A stretch of 64,000 nucleotides of DNA, taken from the NCBI RefSeq assembly GCF_003268775.1, contig NZ_QLSU01000032.1, positions 44,763 through 108,762 on the forward strand. The letters are read 5' to 3'. Positions within the stretch are counted from its first letter, which is position 1; every line of letters begins with the position of its first letter. Below, piece by piece: positions 9,860 through 17,836 of this stretch. The notes under the pieces are model-generated. The model was given only the letters and a program-made list of their open reading frames with translations. It ran no database searches and was not told the origin of the DNA. Source of the stretch: Paraburkholderia unamae. Lineage in GTDB: Bacteria; Pseudomonadota; Gammaproteobacteria; Burkholderiales; Burkholderiaceae. Both the position numbers and the translations under genes were made by a program.

Positions 9860-10900
9860 TTACGCAAGCGCGATGAGCGCTTCGGGGGCGATCGAGATGC
9901 CGACCGGCGTGCCGCGCGCGAGCTCGATGCGGCCCGCCACGTCGACGAGCAGGGCATCGGGGGCGGCGCCGCCGATCGTGAGGCGCGTGCGCTCGCCGAG
10001 GAAGGTCGTCTGTTCGATCACGCCGCGCAGTTGCGCGGCGGCGGGATCGGCGAGCATGGCGTCTTCGGGGCGGAAAAAGAGTTCGGCGGCGCCCGCCGTC
10101 GGCTGCGTGCCGGCCGCAACGGCGCCGCCGTTCGTGCGCAGGATGCCGTCTTGCCATTGTCCCGCGATGCGGTTGAGCGTGCCGACGAATTGCGCGACCG
10201 CGCGGCTCGCGGGCTGGTAGTAGATCTCGCGCGGCGTGCCGATCTGCTCGATGCGGCCCGCGCTCATCACGACGATGCGGTCGCCCAGCTCCATCGCCTC
10301 GGCCTGATCGTGCGTGACGTACACGGTCGTCACGCCGAGTTCGCGCAGCAGCGCGTTCATCTCGCCGCGCAAGGTGTCGCGCAGGCGCGCATCGAGCGCG
10401 GTGAGCGGCTCGTCGAGCAGCAGCACGCGCGGGCGGGGCGCGAGGGCGCGCGCGAGCGCGACGCGCTGGCGCTGGCCGCCCGAAAGCTGGCCGATGGGCT
10501 TCGCGGCGTGCGCTTCGAGCCGCATCATCGCGAGCAGCTCGTCTACGCGCGCGCGCGCGTCGGCCGTGGGAACGCGCTGGATCTTCAGGCCGTAGCCGAT
10601 GTTGGCGCGCACGTCGAGATTCGGAAAGAGCGCGTAGTTCTGGAACACCATGCCGACCTTGCGACGCTCGATGGGCAGCGCCGTCACGTCTTCGTCGCCG
10701 AAGGCCACGCGGCCGCCCGCGTCGGGCGTTTCCAGACCCGCGATCATGCGCAGCGTGGTGGTCTTGCCGCAACCGGAAGGGCCGAGCAGCACGAGCGTCT
10801 CGCCCGCGCCGATCGTGAGGTCGAGCGGTTCGAGCACGCGCGTGCCGCGAAACGTCTTGGCGCAGCGCGTGAGGGTAATCGGTATCGATTCGAGTTTCAT
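9860..10900 (-). CDS. ABC transporter ATP-binding protein (PhnT/PotA-like)
   Basis: A 346-aa ATPase with Walker A GPSGCGKTT, signature LSGGQRQRVALARAL, Walker B VLLLDEP and H-loop VTHDQAEA. A C-terminal TOBE-like regulatory domain follows. It energises the importer formed with the two permeases upstream. Its ATG overlaps the TGA of the preceding permease (ATGA, 10897-10900), so translation is probably coupled. Sequence style is that of the Fe3+/spermidine/2-aminoethylphosphonate group. The phosphonate label is an annotation-style guess, since no phosphonate-degrading gene is present. Confidence 0.9.
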   Translation of the reverse strand: MKLESIPITLTRCAKTFRGTRVLEPLDLTIGAGETLVLLGPSGCGKTTTLRMIAGLETPDAGGRVAFGDEDVTALPIERRKVGMVFQNYALFPNLDVRANIGYGLKIQRVPTADARARVDELLAMMRLEAHAAKPIGQLSGGQRQRVALARALAPRPRVLLLDEPLTALDARLRDTLRGEMNALLRELGVTTVYVTHDQAEAMELGDRIVVMSAGRIEQIGTPREIYYQPASRAVAQFVGTLNRIAGQWQDGILRTNGGAVAAGTQPTAGAAELFFRPEDAMLADPAAAQLRGVIEQTTFLGERTRLTIGGAAPDALLVDVAGRIELARGTPVGISIAPEALIALA

Positions 10901-11844
10901 TCGGAATCCTTGTTTTTCTTCGCTGCGCTGGCGTTCACGTTCGCGGCGGTTCCCGCAATGCGCCGTTTGCCCTGCGTGCCGGGCACGTCCACGCCGAGCC
11001 ACTGCATCGCCACGAGCAAGGGCATCGTCATGAGGAAGAACAGGATCGTGTAGGCGCTGCCTACCTCGATGCGCAGCGACGCATACGTATCCGCGAGGCC
11101 CACGGGCAGGGTTTTGGTGTCGGGCGTGTGCAGCATCCACGTGAGGTTGAATTCACCGATCGAGAGCGTGAGCACCGCGAGCGCGCCCGCCACGATGCCG
11201 GGCCGCGCGTTGGGCAGCACGATCGTCGTGAAGCGCTGCCAGAAGCTCGCGCCGAGGCTCGCCGCGCCTTCCTCCAGCGTGCGCAAGTCCGCCGATGCGC
11301 ACACGGCCGCCACGGGCCGCACCATGAACGGCAGCGTGAACACCACGTGACCGACCACGATGAACGCCGCGCTCATGCGAAACGCGCTGAAGCCGCCGTA
11401 CACGACGAGCAGCGCGAGCGCCGAGGCGAGACCCGGCAGGGCCACGGGCAGCACGAGCAATTCCTCGATCACGCGCGAGAGGCGCGTGCGGCTGCGCGCG
11501 AGCGCGTAGCCCGCGGGCACGCCGGTCACGAGCGTGACGGCGAGCGTGGCCGCCGCCACTTCGAGCGAGAGGAACACGCTCGAGTGATATTGCGCCCAGA
11601 CCTGATCGAGCCAGCGCAGCGTGAGGCCGCTTGCCACGCCGCGAAAGTAGTTGACCGTGAGCCCGGCGAGGATCGACATCCCCACGGGCACGATGAGAAA
11701 CGCGCAGGTGGCGAGCGTGACGAGCCACTGCGCGCAGGCAAGCCAGGTGCGCGCGGTGGGCAGGGCGACGCGCCGCCGCGCGGCGGGCGGCTGGCCCGGC
11801 GCGTCGTGCATGCCGGGCGCCGTCGGGTTGGCGAGCGAATTCAT
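10897..11844 (-). CDS. ABC transporter permease (PhnV-like)
   Basis: A 315-aa inner-membrane subunit with about six transmembrane helices. The EAA loop, which contacts the ATPase, reads LEEGAASLGASFWQRFTTIVLP. The N-terminal 35 residues are a Pro/Ala/Arg-rich cytoplasmic tail. The ATG at 11844 follows GAGGACTCCCGA. The stop overlaps the ATPase start. It pairs with the other permease at 11873-12697 to make a heterodimeric channel. Confidence 0.88.
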   Translation of the reverse strand: MNSLANPTAPGMHDAPGQPPAARRRVALPTARTWLACAQWLVTLATCAFLIVPVGMSILAGLTVNYFRGVASGLTLRWLDQVWAQYHSSVFLSLEVAAATLAVTLVTGVPAGYALARSRTRLSRVIEELLVLPVALPGLASALALLVVYGGFSAFRMSAAFIVVGHVVFTLPFMVRPVAAVCASADLRTLEEGAASLGASFWQRFTTIVLPNARPGIVAGALAVLTLSIGEFNLTWMLHTPDTKTLPVGLADTYASLRIEVGSAYTILFFLMTMPLLVAMQWLGVDVPGTQGKRRIAGTAANVNASAAKKNKDSE

Positions 11845-11872
11845 TCGGGAGTCCTCGATAGCCGGGGGGCGC

Positions 11873-12697
11873 TCATGCGGTGGCTGCGACAGCCGAACCC
11901 GTCATGCTGCGCGCGAGCGTGAGCACCGCCCACGTGACCACGCCGAGCACGATGGAGAGGCCCGCGGCCGTGACCATGTTGGCGTTGAGCGTGAACTCGG
12001 TGTAGATCGTCATCGGCAGCACGTCGATGTCGGTGGCGAGCGTGAAGGCCGTGCCGAACGCGCCCATGGCGGTCGCGAAGCAGATCGCACCCGCCGCGAC
12101 GAGGCCGGGCGCGAGCGCGGGCAGGATCACGTCGCAGAGCACGCGCCACGACGACGCGCCGAGCGAGCGCGCCGCCTCTTCGAGCGAGGCGTCGAGCTGG
12201 CTCGCGCAGGCCATCACCGTCACGATCACGCGCGGGATCGAGAAATACAGATAGCCCACGAAGAGTCCCGCCATCGAGTAGGCGAACACCCAGCGCTCGC
12301 CCGTGAAGCGCAGCGCGAGCGCGCCGATGAGACCCTGGCGGCCGGCGAGCATGATCACCATGAAGCCGACCACCACGCCCGGAAACGCCAGCGGAAACGT
12401 GAGCAGCGCGACGAGCGCGCGCCGCCCCGCGAACACGCGGCGCGCGAGCAGCAGGCCGCAGATCGTCGAGATCACGAGCGTCGCCGCGGTGACGGCGGCG
12501 GAAAGCGCAACGGTCGCGCCGAGGCTCCTCATGTAGCGGCCGTTCGTTAGCAGTGCACGATAAGTGTCGGCGACATGGCCGTCGGCGCTCACCTGCACGA
12601 GCGCGACCATCGGCAGCAGCCAGAACGCGAGGAATACCGCGAGCGCGGGCGCAAGGAGCGCCACGCGCCAGCGCAACGGAAAAGTCAGGTCGTGCAT
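11873..12697 (-). CDS. ABC transporter permease (PhnU-like)
   Basis: A 274-aa permease with about six transmembrane helices and the EAA motif LEEAARSLGASSWRVLCDVILP. It lies 20 bp after the binding-protein gene and 28 bp before the second permease, so operonic expression is likely. The family is the CysTW/MalFG-like type I importer permeases used for iron, spermidine, putrescine and 2-aminoethylphosphonate. Confidence 0.88.
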   Translation of the reverse strand: MHDLTFPLRWRVALLAPALAVFLAFWLLPMVALVQVSADGHVADTYRALLTNGRYMRSLGATVALSAAVTAATLVISTICGLLLARRVFAGRRALVALLTFPLAFPGVVVGFMVIMLAGRQGLIGALALRFTGERWVFAYSMAGLFVGYLYFSIPRVIVTVMACASQLDASLEEAARSLGASSWRVLCDVILPALAPGLVAAGAICFATAMGAFGTAFTLATDIDVLPMTIYTEFTLNANMVTAAGLSIVLGVVTWAVLTLARSMTGSAVAATA

Positions 12698-12717
12698 GGA
12701 CGGGATCGGCTCGCGGT

Positions 12718-13866
12718 TCAGTGCATGATTTGCAGATAGCGCTCGCCGAAGGCCTGCTGCTGGGCCGCCATCTTCGCGAAATCCACGGGCTTCGCGCGTG
12801 CGTAGTCGCTCGCGGGCAGGAACTTCGAGGCCGCTTCCGGCGAGAGCGCACTCGCGCGCACCGGGCGCAGATACGCGTTGGCCCAGAGCTTCTGGCCTTC
12901 GTCGGAGAGCACGAAGTCGAGCACCTTCTTGCCGTTGGCTTCGTGCGGCGCGTTCTTCACGAGGCTCATCACGTAGGGCACGGCGATCGTGCCTTCTTTC
13001 GGGATCACGAATTCGACGTTTGCATGGTCCTTGTACTTCGCGCGGTAGGCGTCGAAGTCGTAGTCGAGCAGGATCGGAATCTCACCCGAGAGCACGCGTG
13101 CATAGGCCGTCTGCTTGGGCACGATCGGCTGGTTGGCCTTGAGCTTGCTGAACCAGTCGAAGGCGGGCTGGAAGTTGTCCAGCGTGCCGCCCAGCGCGAG
13201 ATTCACAGCCACGGCGCCCGCATAGCCCACGAAGGCGCTCGACGGATCGAGGTAGCCGATCATGCCCTTGTACTCGGGCTTGAGCAGGTCGGCCCACGAG
13301 CGCGGCACCGGCTTGCCTTCGAGCGCGTCCTTGTTGACGAAGAAGCCGAGCGTGCCCGAATGGATGGCGAACCAGTAGCCTTGCGGGTCCTTGAGATCGG
13401 CGGGAATGTCGTTCCAGTGCGCGGGCTTGTACGGCGCGATCACGCCTTTATCCCTGGCCTGGAACGCCGAGGAGACGCCGAGGTAGACCACGTCGGCCAC
13501 CGGGCTTTTCTGCTCGGCCATCAGTTGCGCGATGGACTGGCCCGAGTTCTTGTTGTCGAACGGCACGCGAATGCCGGTTTCCTTCTGGATGGCCTGGATC
13601 TGGCTGGCCCAGTCGGCCCATTCGGGCGGGCAGTTGTAGCAGATCGCGGTTTGATCGGCTTGGGCCGTGCTCGGCGCGCCGAGCACGGCCAGCCCGGCCG
13701 CGAGCGCGGCGGCGCGGGCGGTGCGGGTGATGAGGGCAATGCGGGTGACGGGCGGCACGGCGCGCGAGCGCTGTGCAATGCGAAGCAGGGGCGCGGCGAG
13801 CGCACGCAGGGCGGTGCGCACGGGCGCGGACGAAAGCGGGCCGGCGAAGGCGAGTCGGCGGGTCAC
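12718..13866 (-). CDS. ABC transporter periplasmic substrate-binding protein (PhnS/AfuA-like)
   Basis: A family-1 extracellular solute-binding protein of about 382 aa. A long signal region ends in AAGLAVLGAPSTAQA before ADQTAICYNCPPEWADWASQ. Typical fold signatures follow (DVVYLGVSSAFQARDKGV, GKKVLDFVLSDEGQKLW). The GTG at 13866 is chosen because GGAGACCTGCC sits just before it; the frame is open much further upstream without a ribosome binding site. The N-region is unusually long and arginine-rich, so a GTG further downstream (VPPVTRIAL...) is a possible true start. Substrate not determinable; the phosphonate or phosphodiester idea rests on context. Confidence 0.85.
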   Translation of the reverse strand: MTRRLAFAGPLSSAPVRTALRALAAPLLRIAQRSRAVPPVTRIALITRTARAAALAAGLAVLGAPSTAQADQTAICYNCPPEWADWASQIQAIQKETGIRVPFDNKNSGQSIAQLMAEQKSPVADVVYLGVSSAFQARDKGVIAPYKPAHWNDIPADLKDPQGYWFAIHSGTLGFFVNKDALEGKPVPRSWADLLKPEYKGMIGYLDPSSAFVGYAGAVAVNLALGGTLDNFQPAFDWFSKLKANQPIVPKQTAYARVLSGEIPILLDYDFDAYRAKYKDHANVEFVIPKEGTIAVPYVMSLVKNAPHEANGKKVLDFVLSDEGQKLWANAYLRPVRASALSPEAASKFLPASDYARAKPVDFAKMAAQQQAFGERYLQIMH

Positions 13867-13888
13867 GGCAGGTCTCCAGGTCGGTTGG

Positions 13889-13900
13889 AAAAACGTTCTG
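13889..13900. promoter_or_regulatory. Candidate LacI-type operator upstream of the importer
   Basis: AAAAACGTTCTG, 23 bp upstream of the binding-protein start, has the core AAAACGTT with the central CG typical of LacI-family sites. The same core occurs in front of the lacI-type gene at 15097-15104. Supported only by this match. Confidence 0.4.
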
Positions 13901-13964
13901 GTGGATGGAGGCCGCATGCGTGCGCGGCCCGGGTTGTTCGAATGCGGATTCGGGCTGTATGCGG

Positions 13965-13992
13965 TGCGTATTGCGTATTGCGTATTGCGTAT
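13965..13992. repeat. Four tandem copies of TGCGTAT
   Basis: Four perfect, head-to-tail 7-bp units (13965-13971, 13972-13978, 13979-13985, 13986-13992) and a partial fifth (TGCG) lie between the LacI-type gene and the importer operon. The unit length is not a multiple of three, and the array is non-coding in my reading. It could vary in copy number by slippage and change promoter spacing for the operon at 13866. Confidence 0.9.
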
Positions 13993-14035
13993 TGCGCAGT
14001 GCTTGTTGCGCAGCGCGCTCAGGCGCGCAGGCGGC

Positions 14036-15073
14036 TCACGAAAGCGGTCCGGCTGGCACGCCGAGCGGCGCATGCGCAATCGCCGCGACGGTGCCGCCCG
14101 TGCGCAGCGTGTGAGGCAGCGTGTTGGCGAGCGGGCCCGCGTACTGGCCGCCGATGCGCGCCATCAGGCATTGCCACGCGGCGCTGCCGATCTCGCGGTT
14201 CGGCGTGCCGATGCTCGCGAGCGGCGGCGCGAGCAACTCGCTCATGGCGAGGCCGTCGAAGCCGATGATCGACATGTCCTGCGGTACGCGCATGCGCGCG
14301 CGGCGCAGGCCGCGCATCACCACCATGGCTAGCAGATCGTTGCTGCAAAAGAGCGCCGTGGGGCGCGCCGGTCCGCTCGTGAGATGCGCGAGCACCGAGG
14401 GCGCGAGTTCTTCCGCATTGAAATCGATTTCGAGCGCCGGGGAGGGCGTGAGGCCGGCCTGCTGCATGGCGAGCGCATAGCCGGCGTGGCGCTGGCGTGC
14501 GCGGTCGGAGGCGGCCAGCGTGCCGGCGAGCATGAGAATGCGGCGATGGCCGTGCGCGATGAGCATGCGCACGCCGTCGCACGCCGCCTGGTGGTTGTCC
14601 ACCGATACCGACGGGCGGCGTTTCGTATCGTTGTGCATCAGCACGTAGAGGGGGCCGTCCGCGTCGAGCTCGTCGAGGAGCGGGTGGGTGTCCGCGTCGG
14701 CGACGGTCAGGATCAGCCCTTCCACCCGTTGCGCGCGCAACGTTTCGATCGCGTGGCGCTCGCGCCCGGCGTCGTACTGCGTGGTCATGAGCATGAGCCG
14801 GAAGCCCTGCGCCGCGGCGAGTTCGTCGATGCCTTGCAGGCACTCCGCGAACACCGGATTGGCGAGCGTGGGCAGCACGACGCCGATGAGGCGCGTGCGC
14901 TCGCCGCGCAACTGGCGGCCGAGCGGGTTCGGGCGGAACTTCAAGGCGTCGATCGCTTCGCGTACCCGCGCGAGCGTCACGGGATTGACGGTGTGCGGCG
15001 CGTTGATCGCGCGCGAAACCGTCGCGATCGAGAACCCGGCGTGTGCGGCGACATCCTTGATGGTTGGCGTCAT
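14036..15073 (-). CDS. LacI-family transcriptional regulator
   Basis: A 345-aa regulator with an N-terminal LacI helix-turn-helix (TIKDVAAHAGFSIATVSRAINA) and the hinge NPLGRQLRGERTRLIGVVLP. A periplasmic-binding-protein-like ligand domain follows (DMSIIGFDGLAMSELLAPPL). It lies upstream of and on the same strand as the ABC importer, 169 bp away, so it most likely represses that operon in the absence of ligand. A palindromic AAACGTTT site 24 bp before its start suggests autoregulation. The start at 15073 (MTPTIKDVA) is standard for the family. Confidence 0.92.
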   Translation of the reverse strand: MTPTIKDVAAHAGFSIATVSRAINAPHTVNPVTLARVREAIDALKFRPNPLGRQLRGERTRLIGVVLPTLANPVFAECLQGIDELAAAQGFRLMLMTTQYDAGRERHAIETLRAQRVEGLILTVADADTHPLLDELDADGPLYVLMHNDTKRRPSVSVDNHQAACDGVRMLIAHGHRRILMLAGTLAASDRARQRHAGYALAMQQAGLTPSPALEIDFNAEELAPSVLAHLTSGPARPTALFCSNDLLAMVVMRGLRRARMRVPQDMSIIGFDGLAMSELLAPPLASIGTPNREIGSAAWQCLMARIGGQYAGPLANTLPHTLRTGGTVAAIAHAPLGVPAGPLS

Positions 15074-15092
15074 GCGTGCGGCCCCGGCAGCG

Positions 15093-15107
15093 TTGTAAAC
15101 GTTTTCG
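15093..15107. promoter_or_regulatory. Candidate LacI-type operator upstream of the regulator gene
   Basis: TTGTAAACGTTTTCG contains the perfect palindrome AAACGTTT (15097-15104) with the central CG step that LacI-family proteins recognise. It sits 20-34 bp before the regulator start. The related site at 13889-13900 supports it. Confidence 0.5.
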
Positions 15108-15178
15108 ATGGGCCGATTATGAAAAACGCGTATGACCGCCGCATGACGATGGACGCGCGTCATCTCCCCGCTGTCCCT

Positions 15179-15207
15179 TTGGGACGGGGGCCGCGCAATG
15201 GTAGAAT
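15179..15207 (+). promoter_or_regulatory. Promoter of tRNA-Leu(UAA)
   Basis: TTGGGA (15179-15184), a 17-bp spacer and TAGAAT (15202-15207) form a sigma-70 promoter. It would start transcription a few bases before the mature tRNA 5' end at 15220. Confidence 0.6.
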
Positions 15208-15219
15208 CGCGTCCGCCCT

Positions 15220-15587
15220 GCCGGGGTGATGAAATTGGTAAACATAGCGGACTTGAAAGACGATTGAGTGCCCGACCGGAAACGGCCGGTGCAGAACCCC
15301 TCAAATTCGGCGAACCCCCTGGGCCATGAGGCGCGTAGCGCGCCGGGCGCCGAGGCAACGCCGAGCCAAGCCGGCTGCCGCGCGAGCGGCGGTCTGGAAG
15401 GTGTAGAGACTAGACGGGGGGCGCCTAAGGTTGTGCGCGGCGTGCGAACGCGGCGTGCGGCGACGGCGAAGGCATAGTCCAGCGCACGAACGCGCGCCCT
15501 TAGCGGGGCGGGCGGCGTCGAAAGACGTGGTGTGACGAAAATCCGCCGCCTAACGGCTTGCCGGTTCGAGCCCGGTCCCCGGCACCA
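15220..15587 (+). tRNA. tRNA-Leu(UAA), split by a group I intron
   Basis: Exon 1 is 15220-15254 and exon 2 is 15538-15587. The acceptor stem GCCGGGG (15220-15226) pairs with CCCCGGC (15577-15583), and CCA is encoded at 15585-15587. The anticodon stem GCGGA (15247-15251) pairs with TCCGC (15542-15546). After joining the exons the loop reads CTTAAAA, giving anticodon UAA. The variable arm GCC-TAAC-GGC is the long class II arm of leucine tRNAs, and the T arm is GCCGG-TTCGAGC-CCGGT. The tRNA is non-functional without splicing. It reads UUA and, by wobble, UUG; UUA is presumably very rare in a genome this GC-rich. Confidence 0.96.
15255..15537 (+). ncRNA. Group I self-splicing intron in the tRNA-Leu(UAA) anticodon loop
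   Basis: The 283-nt intron splits the anticodon after U34. P1 forms from exon ACUU (15251-15254) and guide GAGU (15266-15269), with the required U·G pair at the 5' splice site; the intron ends in G (15537). P2 is ACCGG/CCGGU (15275-15279/15286-15290). P4 is a 7-bp pairing of 15306-15312 with 15359-15365. The R-like element UAGAGACUAGACGGG (15404-15418) and S-like AAGGCAUAGUCC (15469-15480) form P7, GACUA/UAGUC (15408-15412/15475-15479). The layout resembles the small subgroup IC3 introns known at this exact site in cyanobacteria and plastids. I see no homing endonuclease gene inside, so it is probably not independently mobile now. Confidence 0.92.
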
Positions 15588-15639
15588 CAGGGTCTCCCAA
15601 CACTTCCCAATCCCCAGGCGAACTCACACTGAACGCCGG

Positions 15640-15939
15640 TCAGGGTTCTCGCAGCATCGTCCCGCGTTCGCAAGGATTGTCCCGCATGGCAGCCGGTTGC
15701 TGGCCGGAATGGCTCGCCAGCGCATTGGCAGCCAGCGTGAGCGCCAGCCTGCCCGGGTCGATCGACAACCCGCCTTGGGTCCACTGCATGCCGCTGTTCC
15801 AGTTCCGGCAATCCATGCCGGTGTGGGTCGCAGACGGCGCGCGCATGCCGAATTGCAGGTTTTGCTCGATGACGTCGGCGAACGATACGCAAGGCAATGC
15901 GATCAAGGCGGTCATCAAGACGACAAGACGTCCCCGCAT
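15640..15939 (-). CDS. Small secreted protein, hypothetical
   Basis: A 99-aa protein with a clear signal peptide (MRGRLVVLMTALIALPCVSFA, cleavage before DVIEQ). A short mature domain follows with one Cys (GMDCRNWNSGMQWTQGG). I recognise no family. The ATG at 15939 follows GGGGGCAGCCC. It ends 52 bp after the tRNA and points towards it. Periplasmic or outer-surface location is inferred from the signal peptide only. Confidence 0.6.
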   Translation of the reverse strand: MRGRLVVLMTALIALPCVSFADVIEQNLQFGMRAPSATHTGMDCRNWNSGMQWTQGGLSIDPGRLALTLAANALASHSGQQPAAMRDNPCERGTMLREP

Positions 15940-16176
15940 GGGCTGCCCCCGGCATGGATTGAATGTGTGATCCGGCGATATTACCGCGATTCGCCCCCGT
16001 ATTGACCTCAATCAATCTGCGGCAAATGCGATCGGGCTGGCACGTCGTGCGCGAAAGCGGAGAAAAGAAGGGAGAGGCCCGGCAGACGGCGCCGGAAAAG
16101 ACGGACGCGGCCACGACGAACGGCAGCGCAAACGGTTTTTGGTTGAGCGCGGCGCCCGAACAAGGCGCTTGCGCAC

Positions 16177-16278
16177 TCAACGATTACCTATCTTCCCGGT
16201 GTGGGGATTGATCAGCCGCGCGAAGCCGAACAGGGCCGCGATGCCGAAAGGACAGGCGATGAAGAATGCGGTCAACAT
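16177..16278 (-). CDS. Possible 33-aa single-helix membrane peptide
   Basis: ATG at 16278 opens MLTAFFIACPFGIAALFGFA followed by RLINPHTGKIGNR and a stop. It has one hydrophobic helix of about 20 residues and a basic C-terminal tail, the layout of many real bacterial membrane microproteins. There is no clear ribosome binding site, so coding status is open. If real, it would sit in the inner membrane with the basic tail in the cytoplasm. Confidence 0.4.
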   Translation of the reverse strand: MLTAFFIACPFGIAALFGFARLINPHTGKIGNR

Positions 16279-16460
16279 GATACGAGTCAGCCCGAAACGT
16301 AACAAAATGTGTCGCCAGTGTAGCGCGAAGATGCAATCTGGATATCAGGGTGAACGACAACATATTGTTGCGCTATTGCAAGGCAATCGTGGGGAGGCGG
16401 AAGGGGAACCGGGCTGAAACGCCCGTCTGGCGGGGAAAGGAGGAGGGAGACGGCGGTTAT

Positions 16461-16733
16461 TCAGATGCAGTCGAATATTACTTCTACAGTTTGCGACGTT
16501 ACCCCGCGCAGACCTTCGCTATGTATTTCGACGGTGTGCATCTGCTTTTTTTGCTTTTCGCAGTAGTCTTCGGCCTCGTTGATGCCCGCCGAGCGCACGC
16601 GGTTCCACGAGACGATATCCCAACGCGCGCGGCTCGTGACGTGAAGGTGGCCATCCTGTTTCGAATTGATGGCGGTCACCGATGTGCACGCCGTCAGCAT
16701 GCTGACGCCAAACAACAGGACGTACCCTTTCAT
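16461..16733 (-). CDS. Small lipoprotein, hypothetical
   Basis: A 90-aa protein with a lipoprotein signal (MKGYVLLFGVSMLTAC, lipobox LTAC). The mature part is TSVTAINSKQDGHLHVTSRA...INEAEDYCEKQKKQMHTVEI and ends VEVIFDCI. Two further Cys residues (the one in EDYCEK and the penultimate residue) could form a disulfide in the periplasm. The ATG at 16733 has CGGAGAATCT before it; the in-frame upstream stretch is arginine-rich and unlikely to be coding. No family recognised with certainty. Confidence 0.7.
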   Translation of the reverse strand: MKGYVLLFGVSMLTACTSVTAINSKQDGHLHVTSRARWDIVSWNRVRSAGINEAEDYCEKQKKQMHTVEIHSEGLRGVTSQTVEVIFDCI

Positions 16734-17143
16734 AGATTCTCCGTGGTCCGCGAGCATTCTCGCCGCCAACCCGTAACATTGGCAACCCAAAAGAAAGGTG
16801 GACTGGCGTGCCTGAGCGGCGGCGTTCTCGTAGTCGAGGGCCGCGATGCACGCTACGCAGCGGCGTGTAGCGGCGCCGCAAGGAGCCGTGAGGAGTCGTG
16901 AAGTGCCGCGAAGAACGGTCGATCGGTGCGCTCGACGCTTGACGAGGAGATCGCAGGAAGGCGGCGCAACGGCAGCCCGCAGCCGTGCCGCCCGCGAAGC
17001 AAGAGTGCGCACGCGATCGGCGTCGCGCGGCACTAGCGCGACGTAGCGGCTGCGCACGCGAGCGGACAGACCGCGCCGGCGGCGCGCAGGTCATACGTCG
17101 CGCCACCGCGAAAGTGCCTGGCCGGTTCCCGCGCGCAGGGCGC
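16734..17143. other. Intergenic region, no gene seen
   Basis: About 410 bp between two minus-strand small-protein genes. It is rich in short imperfect GAGGAG/GTGAAG-like reiterations around 16880-16960, with no supportable reading frame. It presumably holds the promoter of the 16461-16733 lipoprotein. Confidence 0.4.
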
Positions 17144-17392
17144 TCAGTCGTGGGCGATCAGGTCGCCGACCTGGCCTTGTCCGGAGACGAGGCAAGAGGA
17201 GAGAAAGTTTTCGCCCTGGCTGCTTGCACCGCGCTCGCCAAAGCCGCGCACGAGCGCTTCGGCTTTCACGAGTGCGGAGCCCTGGGCGCAGGTGAGCCCG
17301 CCGGCCTCGTGAGCCTGTACGCGTGTCATCGCGCGGTTCGCGAGGAGGAGTGCGAGGACGATGACGACGCCAACATTGAATGCTTGTCTCAT
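17144..17392 (-). CDS. Small exported or membrane-anchored protein, hypothetical
   Basis: An 82-aa protein with an N-terminal hydrophobic segment (FNVGVVIVLALLLANRAMT) and a small soluble part with two Cys (GGLTCAQGSALVKAEA, FLSSCLVSGQGQ). The ribosome binding site AAGGAGACG before the ATG at 17392 is excellent, which is the main reason to accept the gene. No family recognised. The helix may be an uncleaved anchor or a signal peptide (possible cleavage after VQA). Confidence 0.65.
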   Translation of the reverse strand: MRQAFNVGVVIVLALLLANRAMTRVQAHEAGGLTCAQGSALVKAEALVRGFGERGASSQGENFLSSCLVSGQGQVGDLIAHD

Positions 17393-17836
17393 GATTTCGT
17401 CTCCTTGTGCATTCAGACTATCTCAGCCGTTCGGCGTCCGAATCCAGGAGTTTCCCGGCGATGCACCGCAGCACATGTGGCGCATAAAAGCGCGCTTTTC
17501 TGTGATCTGAACAATACTTCGGCCTCCTTCGCTTGACCCCTGCGCGTCGCTGCGCCTTGAGTGGCAAGGTGTCGTGCAAAAAACGCGGTGCGCGGGGCAT
17601 GGCGCTGCGTCGCAACAATGCCGCGACGCGTCAGATTGGACGTCTGCTAACGAATGTAGCCGTATTGCGCGGCGTGCAGGACGTGGCACATCGACACGGT
17701 GTGATTTTGCACAACGAGAAAGGGAAAAGCGCCATGTGACACCGTTTTATCCCTGTCGTCTGTCGCGTCTTGAAAAGCTTCCGCGCTTCCTGCAACATCG
17801 ACGTCCGATCCCTTTTTTTCAGTGCGAGGTGAACCC
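17393..17836. other. Intergenic region between divergent genes, no gene seen
   Basis: About 440 bp between the divergent small exported protein and the glutathione S-transferase, less GC-rich than its surroundings. It should contain both promoters, but no pair of -35/-10 elements with good spacing stood out. Confidence 0.4.

Noticed and set aside
15220..15587. First impression of a tmRNA, or of a tRNA-Ser(UGA) from the loop CTTGAAA
   Set aside because: The CTTGAAA loop is an illusion made by the first intron bases. A long-armed leucine tRNA fits only after removing the 283-nt intron, and there is no tmRNA tag-peptide frame.
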